Assembly (NCBI GenBank): GCA_921293015.1
Contig: OV121087.1
Span: 9,436,501 to 9,500,500, forward strand
From: Phorcus lineatus
Lineage: Eukaryota; Mollusca; Gastropoda; Trochida; Trochidae
Length of the DNA: 64,000 nt
Direction of reading: 5' to 3'
Made by a program: the position numbers and the translations under genes. Position 1 is the first letter of the stretch; each line of letters opens with the position of its first letter. The notes beneath the pieces were generated by a model that was not told the origin of the DNA, did no database searches, and saw nothing but the letters and a program-made list of their open reading frames with translations. Positions 26,923 through 39,564 of this stretch are shown in pieces.

Positions 26923-29200
26923 ACATGATTTATAGAAATTGATAACAAGTAAAATAGCACATGAACGCGTATTAAAGCATAACACATTTAATTTTGCACA
27001 CATGTGCACATTTAATGGAAATATGAAATGAGAGTCAATCTTTTGATGAATGCAATTTTTTATTAATGCAATACAATATTTACAGTACTACTTTATAATG
27101 CAATTTTTATGATTTATTTTTTAACAGAAAAGAATTTCCAGAGAGCATACACATGCTTTTTTAACCAAAGATACGATAAGAATTTTGAACATGGACTCTG
27201 TAATACTATTATAAACACAATTTTAGTAATTTATAAGAAATATGATTATAAAGATCGAAAATATGTAACCAAATGACAAGAAACTGACTTAGTCTTCACT
27301 TGATTTTCAGTAACTGAACCTAATATTGGATAATCCTTATTGACACTATGCTTATGAGAGGCTGATGAAAATGTCTGGCAATCAGATACTTTGATGCCCT
27401 GTAAACGCCCTAGACAATAGATTGAAGATGTTCTCGAAAGTCTCAGTGCTGCGTAGTAGGAAGTGTAATGTTACCCTTCTACAAGCATATATATAAATAT
27501 TTGTATATTTATGTCTGAAATAGTGCAAGGCGATAATCATTAATAGATTTCTTTTCAGGCGTTGGGTGTTGCTCCATCTCGACACAATAATCTCTCTCTT
27601 TGGCAATTTGATATGATCCCTCTGTGTACGGTCGGAATTAAAGTGTTTTGAGGTAAATCTATTAATTCCATATACAATTAATGACGGTTATTTCTTATTC
27701 CAATTAATCATATTATTATCATTACTATAATACAAGACATTAGTGGAGATTCAAAATCCCTTTGGCATTGGTGAGAAAGGGAGAATAAGTATTGAACCTT
27801 TTAATTGCTGTTACTTGAGGGAGGGCCATATGCACGTCGACCTCATGTTCTTCATTGTTGTTTACCAGCGTGAACTTTTGATTAAACCCCATCTCTAGCT
27901 AGTAATTACAGTACAACTTCTCTGCAAAGTCTCTTCTTAATTGGTTAATCGCTTAGAGAACATCATGACCATTCAGTTGACTGATAGTTATGTTGTAGAA
28001 GAAAAGTATTCTTAAGGAAGGGGATTTTTATTATTGCATTGATCTTGTGTCAAATTCATGCTTGGCATTTTCGAAGACATAAAGAAAGTCGACATAAACT
28101 TTTATTTGTCACAATATAGTACTTTAAAAATTATTCAGCCTCGAACGATAACCAATACACTGGAACTAAGGCTTTGGTTTCGTTGCTGGTAGTTTAAAAG
28201 CTTCTGCATTCTTAAAACAAATTGTTTTATCTTAGTATGTGGCTAATCGATCGCTAGTGAATTATTCATGTTTACTGACACACTTATAGTTCGTTCTAGA
28301 TTCTTGTTCTCTGGTTCTGTACATATAGGCAAGAACATCAACCAATAAACTTTTGATTCAATTCCTATTTAATTCCTATTATATTTTGCAATTTATGCTA
28401 CTCATATTTTCGAACTAGACTTTTTGTCTCATAGCTGTAGTCGTGAAATTTCATTTCAGAATAATTTTGAAATTTAGAATAAATGTTTTCATTTGGGCAT
28501 GGATTCAATATTTTTAAAAACATCAAGCATTTTTCTTATTGTGACATTCAAGAACACATTTTCCTTTTAAAAAATAAGTTAATCGTATCACTTTGGTTTT
28601 CAATATTCAATCATCTTAAACATTAAAGAATAACGTTGAAATCATATTCTTCAAATTATTAAAGCTCACAGTAAAATTTTTTTAGTTCCTACCTATTTAA
28701 CTGTTGCAGAACTCTAATGATTTACAATAAGTATCAGATAGTTTATCGCTTTGTCAAGTTTATCTTTCCTGCCAACTTTTGATAATTAATCATCATTTCA
28801 ATGTAGTGAATAATGATAGACTATCAATGTTCTTCTTTTGAATACATAAAGGTCTCGGTAGAGTTTTAGAAAAAAGTAAAGTTGCTAACGCGAGATTCTA
28901 TCGCACAATTAAGTTTCAACAAGATAATATATGTTTGAGTGCTGGTTTATTTAAATTGATTTAGATCATTTGTAATTGATGTGCCTGTCAGAATATAATG
29001 CATATGCGGGGTAAACAGCATTATCTTTAGGAATACTAATAATGGTGCATCAAATACCTTTTAATATCTACAACTGTCAAGGCAATGGATATTTCAATAC
29101 AGGAACTTAAGTATCACGAAGGAAAATATTTTTTTCATTTAAGAATATCAAGTATGTTTTCGATCACGATCTGCATATTTCAATGTTAATCACAGAGCAG

Positions 29201-32200
29201 TTATAGTTCTTCAATTGATTGACAAGAGAAAAAAATGAAGGGGTATTTATTGGCACAGTTTATTATTACCATACACATCTGACTTTTAGGTGGATTGAGG
29301 TTTTAATTGCTATCATATTTGAAAACATTATTTTCAGTCAAGGAAGAGGAAGCTCAAAGTTAAATTTACCAATTTCTTGTCACAGTTTGGCTTAGATGGA
29401 TAACCCGGATTGGTGTAAATGCCAAACTGTACTTTCAGTCTTAAATGGTGAAAACTATCAGCCACAACTTAGTATCAAAGACCTAACAGTTAAAGATTAC
29501 GAAATAATGCACACAAAAAATCCCACAACAATGTCATGTAGCTAGAAATTGCTTCATTCATATGCTCCAAGTCATAACCATAAGACCACAACCCTGGAAA
29601 AATAATTACAACCACTCTAAATTTCGATATGCGCATCATTGATGTATACCAAAAGCATGTTCCAAGTTTCAGAAAAATTGAGCAAACACTGTGAAAATAG
29701 ATGCTTTCGCTTGAACGAGCTTGGGAGACTTAGGAGAAACTAGGGGGTAGTTCCGTAAAAGTTCAGTAAATAAGATTTTGTCCGAGATGTTCATCCCTGA
29801 GGCTGCCAATGATAACGACGTACACATTCCGAATGACAACATTTGAGTTGAAATCTGCTTCCAGAGTTTGTTATGGATATTAATATTAAAGGGTATTAAT
29901 GATATTTTTTAACATTTAATAATTTGACTTGATTTAAGATTAATGGCTGTAGCAACCACAAACATTATCGTTCAGTATTCTTAGCCATGTTTAATTATTA
30001 TATACTTCAATTCATGTACATCTTAATATGGTAAAAGCGTTTATGACAAACAGTATTTAATGAAAGCCCTTAAAAGTTTTCTTCTGAATTTTGGTTACGT
30101 TTAGGGCCAAAGTTATCAGCAGTCTCAAAACATCAGAACTTAATATTCCGATACTTGTATGTTCACCTAACCCAATATGAAGAAAAGACATGAACAACTT
30201 TTCAGCTCTTCAGAACAAGACAGCTATACAAAATACTCGATCTTGATAGGTAGTTTGGCTTTATGAATGTTTAAAGGATGAGACTATACATAGTGAGATA
30301 GAGCAGATATTGAGAATTTCTTTCTGAATCAATACCCATGAAACGTTTTCCTTGTTAATTCAGTTCATTAATCAGGATGATTTAACTTCAAATTAGGAGT
30401 GAAACGATTACAAATACTACACTTGAGTGATTGATTTCATTGCGGTCATTATATCGTAATTGCGACAGCAACACTAAGCTCTAAAATGCCCTTTAAATAC
30501 ACGTTGCGAATGAATCATCTGTCATTATTCTCATCGTCCATGGCCCTTTTCATAATTTTTAGGATGTATGCTATGCTTTCACCTTTCAACTTATTCATTT
30601 GATTTTTCATTTTAACATACAGACGTGCAAAAATAGTTCTTATGGTACTCAAATGTGTAAACATAAAAACTTTGCAAATGTATAAAAAAAGTATCTGCAT
30701 GTCTGCATATAAACACGAACCAAACTGTTAAATTTGATCAATATTAAGGACATCTGAATGTGATCGCATGTTTTTATACATTTTATGGTAAGTTACCAAT
30801 GGTATTCATGTGTTAATATCGCATCGCACAGAATTAAACCTATATTGTTTGACCTCACAATATTATTTGCATTTTATAACAAAAACACATTGAAGTATAT
30901 ACAAAGAAGCAAATTGTGAGAAACGTTCTCGAGAAGAACATTGAAATATGCATGCAGACGTAATATCTCACCTCATACGTCGTCACAGTGATAAAAAACT
31001 TGATAACATGATCCATGCACAGGCGATATCTCCACCGTGAATATGCATGCAAAGCCTTGCAGTATTTTGCAACGGAAGCCATTTTCTTTCCTGAACGTTC
31101 ATGAATAATGAAAATGGCTCACGGATAGATATTCAAATCAAACCAATTATACACTTTTTCTAGATTCACTTCCCCTTTAATTTCTTTTTCACATTTGGAG
31201 GTTTTTAAATCCAGAGGTTGTTCGTTATATTGCGTTTATTTACAATCAATTAGACCTTTTTGTTTACTCAAGGGCACTAGGATTGGTCGTTAATTACAAC
31301 GAGGCCTACAGTATTAAGATAATGCTCTTTACCTGTTGATGATATTAAATAATTTTGACAAATCGTTTAGAAACATCATCTTGCAAGCTACTGTTAATGA
31401 ATTATGCTTAAATAATCGTCTACAATCTTAGAATGAGTGATAAAATGTATAACATGTATTCCTTTTGCTAATATAAAAGTACATGTACTTGTCCTTGAAA
31501 AATAAGGATCCGATTTTTATTGATGATCCTCAAAGGCCAATTTGCCAGATACGATTATGAAATAGAAAAGTAGAAAAAAGCAAATCTTACCTTCAATATG
31601 GATAAATACTTAATGGATATTCATCGCTAGACACTTCATAAATTTTATAATATTTACAAAGACATGTTATCAAATACACACATACTTTGTGATTTATTGG
31701 GCGTGGTCAGAGAGAGTTGAGCCAAAATGGTTAGCAATGTTAGTGACTTAAACATTGTAACGGTCTTAAAATATGTTTAATCGGTTGTTCTCGAAATATG
31801 TTTTGCAAATCTCACACGGAATTCAAGATTGCTCACACTTTTTGTCATCAGTCTACGCTATCAATGGCGAAATTGATCAAAATTGTACACGAAATGATGG
31901 CAAAACAAAAATGCAAAACGTTCTCATGAACATGTCGGGTGTTTCCATTGCAGCAGTTATCGAGGAAGTAATAGGCCGACTTTCTGATGAGCATGATTCA
32001 ATTTTGATTCAGGTTAATTCAAAACTTGTTCATACTTCATCCTAAGAGGTACGATTTTGGGGTCAAATATTTCAAATGTCATTTTATCTAGCAGAGATCT
32101 GACCGGCTTTCACATATACATCCTTTCTAGTGTGTGTAGTCTTGGCTGAGGTATTTCTTCCTACATGTAGCTGGTTGATAAACTAACTCTTTTAAAAGCC

Positions 32201-34631
32201 ATAAAATCTCCTACTTTGCATCACACTTTACTCTGTAATAAATGCTTATTGGCTCAGTGAAGGACAAAGAATCACAGCTGACATCATTCAAATGTAGTTT
32301 GGAAAACTTCTTTTTTTCAAACATTGAAATTTATTTATTGTGTTCTATTTACTAAGTGGATCGTTACTGGCAAATATGTTCTGGAAGGTGCAACAAGTAT
32401 ACGGCACTTGCGCTATTTTATTGAAATAAATTTCCTGTGAAAATATCCGCGTCCCTTTGACTCAAATATACAAATATGTTGTAGCTGAGGATGCTAGTAG
32501 TGAGAATCTGCCACAGGAAATACTGACGACTTAAAGCGAAAGAAACAAAAATGTTACGATGGTTATTTACATATAAAAATGTTAATGGAAATAAAAATGC
32601 AATGAGCTCTTTGACATAATCATGTTAGTGCAGTTTGCATTAATATGAATTGAGACAAGATAAACAAGTTTTAAACACAGAACGTGGTGGAAGTGTCAGA
32701 CATGATCGATTCTAAATACAGTAAAAATTTATTACTGATAACCTTATAAACTTATTCTTTGTGTTCCATGCCAAGATAACTAATTTGAATGCCACTTGCA
32801 ATATAAACAAAACAACGCTTATGTGCAAAGTCCTATGGGAACCAAGTCCATAGGACATTTTAGATTACATTTATTTTTGTACTAGAAGAAACTCGTCGGT
32901 AGAAAGACGTATATGTGTCATCTCAATTATGGTATATGTTTGAGCCATAAAATGTTATTCTTCAAATTCAGTTGGTGATTGCCATAAATTTTCAAAGACT
33001 GTTTACACTCTCTGCCGGTTAAAAGAAGAACTTTATTTATTTCAATGTTGCCTTATACATATTCTGATGATTACAGATAAGCAGTTTTCATCAGTGTTTT
33101 AGCGACCTTCCGGGAACTGGGACACGCATGCCTAGGAATATTACATGGCAGAACACGTTAGCATTTTAGATATTCAACATGTGGAGGAATAAAATGTTGA
33201 ACGCAAAAACATCAGATCAAGTTCGAAGAAATTCAGAACTATAGAGACCTATCACATGGATGATTCAAGTGTTAACCTTGTATTGTTAAATTTCTTTCTA
33301 ACCCCGAAAGAGTAAGACGTGTCTATAAATGAACCAGCATACTCAAACTTGTGTGTGCGTTACAATGACATTGGAGGATAATGTTAGACATGTTTAATTT
33401 CTAGCTGCCTCCAATTTGAAGCTGCTAGAACATCACTGGATAATTCAATGCATCTTGCGTGTAGCAAGGGAATAGACCTAACACATCTACATCGTGCATT
33501 TTCGACTTGAAGCTAGCACATGTGCAATGATATTTAATTCTTAATGTCAGAAGCAAACGATACATGTATCCCTATTCATCATGAATTAACAGGATGTATG
33601 ATTGAGTACCACATTCGCCGAATGCGGAACAATTATGATGCCACTTCCTAAAGAAAAACAGCATTTGTCATCATTACCAGTCATAAATAATATATTTGTC
33701 TACCAAACTGCGTAGTGTCGAATCTTATGAAACATAATGAATATATATAAAATATATGTATTGAGTATATATTTTCTTCTTTCACTTTCTATCCCTTTAC
33801 TGATCTGTACATGTGCACTGACTTTAGGAGGAAAACATTTACATGTTGAATGGCTTGAATATGCAGACAGCACTTTGAACCCAAGACATTCACTTCAACT
33901 TGTAAAGTTTTGAAGGTATTCATTATATTCGTTAGGTTTGCCGATTGGTGAACGCAGGGGTACAGGTTTTGGGTGTTAGTGGGCTGGCTAAACCTAGAAA
34001 CTGCAAGATAAAGTTATCTTCTTTGCAAATATTGCACCTGTGTCTCTAATATGAACACAGGTGCTAGAACGCATTTCTCATTGAAACGACTGCCTTATAA
34101 TCTGTCTCCCCTTTTTGATAATGTCAGCAAAGCGAACATGACCTTGAATCAGCACTTTCCCTTGCAAACATATATACAAATGTTTTTTGAAATCATGACC
34201 AAAACAGCAAGACCACGCATTTGATCATATACTCGTATTTGACGTATGTGTTTACTGTTGATATGTAACATCACCTTCTTTGATTGAATGTGATCCTCAA
34301 TCATTGATACGGTTACATGTTTTTGAAATAACTGAAACTGCATAAAGGCGATCAAACTATTTACGGTAATGCTCTTGTTTTTCCTTGTGTCTCATTTGTG
34401 ACCTGCCAAAATGACAGCACAGAATCACTTCTAATGCTGATACTATTACATGTATCTCCAGAGAATTGACAATCATTTGACGATTTTAATTGTCACACTT
34501 GAATTAAGTCTGGAATTGGGTAATACGTTTTCCGTCCATTCATTTTTATAGAAATCACCTTGTGAAACAATATTGGAAGTTTGCAGTCATGTTGAGTGAT
34601 GATATAAAAGAATTTTCGTGTTACAGATCTT
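29201..34631. other. Gene-poor stretch
   Basis: No recognised gene or repeat family. The longest plus-strand frame, 31773-32045 (90 codons, ending EVIGRLSDEHDSILIQVNSK then LVHTSS), has no family resemblance and A+T-rich codon use, so it is probably chance. A minus-strand ATG in good context at 31082 (MASVAKYCKALH) also leads nowhere. Confidence 0.6.
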
Positions 34632-34795
34632 TGTGATCCCTTGTGTATAATGAATTCAAGATCTCTGTTGTTTGATGATGCCAAGGAGATTCATTTGGAG
34701 AGGCCAATAACGGCAGTATAGTCAAGAGGATAATAACGTTGAACAAAGATGATGAAAACGTCCCCTTGATGTCGTGTATTGGTTTTCTGCTTCAA
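34632..34795 (+). repeat. Segment matching 1905-2085 and 23215-23375
   Basis: GTGATCCCTTGTGTATAATG, then AAGATCTCTGTTG, GAGATTC, CCAATAACGGCAGTAT and CCCCTTGATGTCGTG run in the same order as in copies A and C. It is a short surviving piece of a third duplicate. Flanking DNA on either side shows no clear match. Confidence 0.5.
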
Positions 34796-36242
34796 TACGC
34801 CGTCTTGCAAGCAAAGCACCTAATTCCACGTGGCAACATTAACAGGATGGATGCGTATTGCATTTGAAAATAACTGATTCTGATATACATGCAACTTAGT
34901 TCTAAACGTTTGTTATGCACACTATCATTTGAGTTTTCATTTCCTGTATACAATAAATTCGATATTTTATATGCAGATAAGATGAAGGTCATACCATGTC
35001 TGTATATTCATTTATTTTTCTTGTGCTGCAATGTGGGGTTCACGATGCTATGCATTTGATAAAATTGGCATGATGAAAAAATATGATTATAGTTTTTATT
35101 TTCGAAATTCAAAATATTTTTACTCGAGAATGATATTTGTTACGTGTACGAATTAATAAAAGTTCAAATTTAAAATAGTTAAAAAAAGTTTTCGGTTTCT
35201 ATATACATTTGTATCTAAGTTATATATATATCTTAGATTTTACAAAAGAAAATAAAGAACATAACTCTTAAGAGCACTGGTAGAGAGCACTGTTCCCATC
35301 CGATGTGAGTCAGGAAACGTAAGGATTCAAATGTATACCTTTTGGTCTATTTCTGCGGACGTTTCATTTCGTCTTAATTTATCAGTAGTTGTTTCGTGTA
35401 ATATGGACACGAAAAATAATCTGCAATTTCAAATGGCAAAATGTATATTCTTTATTAAAAATCAACTAGAATTACTATAACATTAATCTCCGGACAGAGA
35501 ATTAAAATAAATGGGTGGTTTAATTGTCAAAATTGAAAAACCGATTGAAATAGAAAAAAAAGGTTTGAGTTCTCATTCCATTGCATCTCATTCTTTGCGT
35601 TCAACTTTCAGCGTTTGATTTGCAATTTGCCCGTATGGTTCTAAGTTCTAAATTTTCGAGACACAAATTACAAAATGTGTACAAATTAATAAAAGTTCAT
35701 ATTTTAATATTTTTTAAGTTTTATATTTTTTATACAGTTTTCACTACATAAAGACATTTGATTACATTTGATAATTTTACAAAGACTAAAGAGAACTGAT
35801 CCATTTCATAGACGGACGAGGAAACTCAGAGAACGAAACTATTCAAATACATCCAATTCGTATAACTCCTTCAATGGTTTCACTTTTTAAACATATCAGT
35901 AATTGTAGAGTAAAATGATCATTGACAATGATCTTCAATTTCAAACGTCAGACTTCATTTTATTGAATAAACAAATGATGTTAATTTCATTTTGATGTCA
36001 ACATTTTAAAGAATGTCAGTTGGGCTCGATGACGCTATTTATCTTATGTTTTGGGTCAATGTTTACTTACATTGAAGGCTTGTCGGTTAAATTCAATCAT
36101 ATTTTGTTTGTTCTTATTAGTTCAACTAACACGGTAGAAGGTGGAAAAAAGGGTCGATTTTTGCTCGTTTTAAAAAAATATTCGTACAAATCATGATCTC
36201 TTAAACTTCAACTGAATATAAACCCTCTAAATCGAATAGTCA
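34796..36242. other. Intergenic DNA without recognised features
   Basis: Very A+T-rich with stops in all frames. Two similar phrases (a ...GTGTAC(G/A)AATTAATAAAAGTTCA block near 35145 and 35680) suggest a small local duplication about 540 bases apart. No gene. Confidence 0.5.
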
Positions 36243-36359
36243 AGTCAAAAGATGTTTATTGTATGAAAGGCCTCCGGCCCATATGCATAAGAGTTACAGC
36301 ATAGGAAAATGGTAGTAAACAATATAATATAGCAACATTCGTCATGTTTACAACGGTAT

Positions 36360-36604
36360 TTAAGGGTTAATAATTTGTTTAATGAGAAGGTCCCTTTTAG
36401 CTAATGCATGCTCTATACATAAAGACAATTGTACAATAATGTCTTCATTATTAGTTTGTAACAAAGATATATATGCATCTATTAGTTGTTTTTCTAGCAA
36501 GTGGTTTGGTATATATTTCTCTCGTAAATTCACATAAGAAGAACATAAAAATGTGAAATGAATTTCATTCTCAATACCTCGGTTACATAAAGGACAACAC
36601 CTAC
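36360..36604 (-). pseudogene. LINE C-terminal zinc-knuckle region and stop
   Basis: The frame reads RCCPLCNRGIENEIHFTFLC, a C-C-H-C knuckle, followed by YVNLREKYIPNHLLEK and IEHALAKRDLLIKQIINP, then TAA at 36360-36362. The knuckle followed by a helical A..FI..A...R tail is the usual C-terminus of CR1/jockey-like ORF2 proteins. This piece is intact even though the RT upstream is not. Confidence 0.75.
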
Positions 36605-37382
36605 TTTCTTTTTCGATAGAAGCATTTCTTCACTCATTTATCATTAAACTTAGCAAACCCAAACGATATTTTACAAACATTCTTCTTAAATGATATGTTG
36701 TAATTATTGATAGATATTTTCTGGTTAACTGAATCGTTAACTGATTTTGTAAACCTATATTTACTACTTTTTCCGAAATTAAAATGACATCGTCAGCAAA
36801 AACAAAGGTTAGGATTTTTATAAAATTTGGATACAATTGGACTCCATGTTTTCCTTCTGAAGTGATATCATGATACAATTCACTTATGAGGAAAAATAAA
36901 ATAAAATTGGACTTAAACAACAATCTTGCCTTAACCCTAAGGGGCAATCAAAGAGATCTGTTACTCCATCTGTACAACGTACACAAGCTCGAATATTACA
37001 ATACATTGATTTCAGAATGTTGATCATTTTCCCTTGTAACCCTGCATTATATAACCATTGCCATAATTTAGACTGATTGACCGAATCAAAAGCTTTTTTT
37101 AAGTCCACAAATGCTATGTACAATTTATGCTTTCGTTCAGACAATATTTTCTGTATCATTGCATACAAAGTAAATATTTGATTTGCAGTAGAAAGAATCT
37201 TATCACGCATTTTCGCCCAGTTAGATAATCTGTTGTTCAAGGTAAATACTTTCCCGTAAATACTCATAAGTAATATACCGCGGTAGTTATACGGATCATT
37301 TTTGTTCCCCTTTCTGTGCAATGAAACTATTATCGAGCTTGACCAACTAGAAGGTAAAATTCCATTTTCAAACAACTTATTA
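36602..37382 (-). pseudogene. LINE reverse transcriptase domain, frameshifted
   Basis: Palm motifs are visible in order: GILPSSWSSSIIVSLHRKGN, NDPYNYRGILLMSIYGKVF, FVDLKKAFDSVNQSKLWQWL (motif A), LGLRQDCCLSPILF (motif B, where the usual RQG glycine is Asp) and FADDVILISE (motif C, catalytic Asp pair). The frame changes between motifs B and C at about 36900-36945. The altered motif B and the frameshift mark it as non-functional. Known LINE RTs copy their own RNA at the nicked target. Confidence 0.85.
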
Positions 37383-37572
37383 AAACATCTTTAAAGAAAC
37401 GGCAAAATACACATTTTTAAAATGCTTCAACCACTGAACTTTTGTTATATTGTTTCCCGTAGGGTTTTCGTTTTGTAAGTAGCGAATATTTTTCCAAAAA
37501 GCAGACGGGCTGTTTACAGGTTGTTCTAGCTTTCCTTGGTTAAGCACTTTCAAATCATGTTTGAATTTTCGA

Positions 37573-37676
37573 CAACAAGCTTTATACTTATTTCTACTTT
37601 CGTAATATTTCCGTCTATCTTAGTTGACAACAAGCTTTATACTTATTTCTACTTTCTCAATATTTCCGTCTGTCAT
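37573..37676. repeat. Local 55-base tandem duplication inside the LINE
   Basis: A block beginning gacaacaagctttatactta at about 37570 is repeated about 55 bases later with few differences (tttcgtaat versus tttctcaat). It lies in the LINE segment before the RT, where one copy reads RRKYYESRNKYKACCRKF. The duplication disrupts the frame and looks like replication slippage after insertion. Confidence 0.75.
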
Positions 37677-37893
37677 ACGAGTCACTCTGAATCTTAAAGA
37701 GTTTTACGAGCAATTCGTCTCGCGTTCCTACAATCAGTATTTAAATTATTGTGTCAGAATTTACGATTGATACCCCTGAGCATACATTCGGCTGAAGTAG
37801 ATAACAGTTCTACAAAGTCATTAATGGCTGTGTTAACATATTGGAAGAAATCAGACAAACATATGAAATAATCGTTCACCCTCGCACATTGAT

Positions 37894-38510
37894 TCACACA
37901 ATAAGTATATCACCTTCTAAGTCACCAAATACTCTCCCGTTAACAATAAACAATTGAAATGCATTACATATATCTAACAGACTCTTCCCAAATCTATTAA
38001 TAGTGGTGTCAAGAGATTTTCGATTATCAATATCTACATCGTCATCTTCAGAAAATGGAAGATGTCTATGTATAACGTTATCATTAAAGGTTATTGAGGG
38101 ATTGTTTGCGTTACCAGTTCGCGAATTCAAATCACCACACAAAACGTTATAGGAATCGGCAAGTTCCGACTGCTTATCTAAGAAAGAAAACTCAAGTTGA
38201 TCTAGATTACAGTGAGTATCAACATGGATTTAATATGGTGATCCTTCAGGTGGTATATACATGCACATTTCAAATTAACATGTTTATCAATTGCTAATAA
38301 AGCTTTTGACATTTGAATACATATGAAATTGTCAACCTCAGTGGTTATCAACTTCCAAAATCTACTAATAGACTGGTGTATACATACACAAACACCTCCT
38401 GAACGTCTGCCATAATCAGATAGCTTCACAGCTGGACTGCAGAAAAGTTCATAATCGTTTAACCACGTAATGTCATAAAACGAATACAACGAAACGAATA
38501 CATGCACTTT
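37894..38510 (-). pseudogene. LINE endonuclease domain, frameshifted
   Basis: Two frames give the domain. The upstream one contains KLSDYGRRSGGVCVCIHQSI, the GGV..Y/C strand of LINE endonucleases, and FICIQMSKALLAIDKHVNLK. The downstream one contains YNVLCGDLNSRTGNANN, the GD-N-R-G catalytic-loop motif, and NRFGKSLLDICNAFQLFIVN then GRVFGDLEGD. The C-terminal part of the nuclease, with its expected SDH motif, is missing, so there is an internal deletion before the linker at about 37870. Confidence 0.8.
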
Positions 38511-38660
38511 GCTAGTGTGAGAAGTGTAATAGCGCTCATTAGTTATCTGTCACTAATTATACAAAGAATGTGATATAAACACTACCGTCCACTGTTATGT
38601 ACGTTGGTCACAATCTTCCTCGCGAAAGAAAGCATCACATCGTTAGTTAAGTATCGATTG

Positions 38661-38837
38661 ATTGGTATTTAGTTTCAATCAGCCAGTCTGCACATGGGCC
38701 AGACACTCCGGACTAGGTGATTTATTAGATTGTTAACGAGATGAACAGACTAATCCATGAATGAGGAAGGGGTGAAGTCCCACACACCTCGTGTTCACCA
38801 GCTGCTTGCTTACATACAGCTGGCGTAGGAAAATGTG
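38661..38837 (+). repeat. Dispersed ~170-bp cassette, copy between LINE relics
   Basis: Shares TTTCAATCAGCCAGTCTGCA, CCAGACACTCCGGACTAGGT and CCATGAATGAGGAAGG with copies 1 and 2, in the same orientation. It sits between two LINE relics. A match to the preceding duplicate segment lies 4 kb upstream (34.6 kb), which fits one duplicate split by LINE insertion. Confidence 0.7.
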
Positions 38838-39151
38838 ATACCTTACAGACAATCCGCTGGTTCAATCGAAGCAAGTCCGACCTATTAACAATAGCTCTAA
38901 TTATTTAAACAGTATTTTATTTCCATAAAACATATAATACACAACATTCAGAATATATATATATACAAAAAGGAAAAAGGATTAGCAAACAGGCAGCAAA
39001 TGCCTATATAAATGCTTCTCCTGAAACAAGCAAGAAACGATTAAGATATCAAATACATTGGTGGAAATATATATTTTCAATTATTTTACAAAACTCAAAA
39101 TCATATTAAGCATTGTCTACTTTTGCATTTGGTACAGATTTAATAAAAGAG

Positions 39152-39394
39152 TTATAAAAATCGGTTGGTATCATTTATGAAATGATATACAGATATTATT
39201 AGGGATTCGTTAGCACTCTGTGGCAAGGATTTGTCGCCGCTCAAGATAGATTTTAATGTTATATCGTTTTTAAAAAAGTATTGATTTGATCGGAATCTAT
39301 CATATAATGGGCATTTAAAGAAGTAATGAAAAGGATCCTCCCTAATGTTTCCACAAGAACAGACGCGATTTACTGATAACCCTCTATCAAACAA
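39152..39394 (-). pseudogene. Second LINE relic: C-terminal zinc-knuckle fragment
   Basis: An open stretch of 80 codons reads RGLSVNRVCSCGNIREDPFH, then YFFKCPLYDRFRSNQYF, and ends in TAA. CSCG...DPFHYFFKCPLYDR is the C-C-H-C knuckle of a LINE ORF2 C-terminus. It differs in sequence from the knuckle at 36.4-36.6 kb, so it is another insertion or family. No matching RT lies next to it; DNA on the 3' side (39000-39150) may be its 3' UTR. Confidence 0.7.
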
Positions 39395-39564
39395 TTATAA
39401 ACCTCTCTGTGGTTTTTCAGTTACTACTCACAAGATAAAGCTTCCTTTATGTACTTATTTTTCAAGGATTTTTTTAATGAAATTGGAGAGATATCACAAT
39501 GTTCAAATTGTGATCAAGGTTGTGTTTTTCATTACATATTTTTTACAGAAAAACGAAACATGAC

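Larger units (their letters stand above)
21335..29200. repeat. Diverged duplicated block, copy C
   Basis: The same orientation and order as copy A. The offset is about 21.2 kb at the left and about 18.1 kb at the right. The difference is mostly the 2.9-kb element in A, partly balanced by insertions in C (hairpin element near 22.5 kb, SINE at 24.8 kb, LINE scrap at 25.2 kb). Apart from these insertions I see no gene. The conserved start at 21455-21690 is the best-preserved part. Confidence 0.65.
36243..38510 (-). mobile_element. Non-LTR retrotransposon (LINE) relic: endonuclease, RT, zinc knuckle
   Basis: In order on the minus strand: an apurinic-like endonuclease part, a linker, a reverse transcriptase and a C-terminal CCHC-type knuckle. 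These are the parts of an ORF2-type LINE protein. The frame is broken several times and the endonuclease-RT junction is shortened, so the copy is dead. The 3' end after the stop at 36360 runs to about 36243 without a clear poly(A). The clade is not settled; domain order and the cysteine motif fit the jockey/CR1-like superclade. It probably split older repeat DNA, because pieces of the dispersed cassette flank it at 38661. Confidence 0.85.

Noticed and set aside
26787..26987. Cysteine/valine-rich minus-strand ORF
   Set aside because: Translation of a CA/TA microsatellite.
30855..31082. Minus-strand ORF starting MASVAKYCKALH in a good start context
   Set aside because: After about 28 codons it turns into A+T-rich, membrane-like noise with no donor site; not supportable as a first exon.
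31773..32045. 90-codon plus-strand ORF
   Set aside because: No recognisable motif, A+T-rich codon use, no partner exons; left as probable chance.
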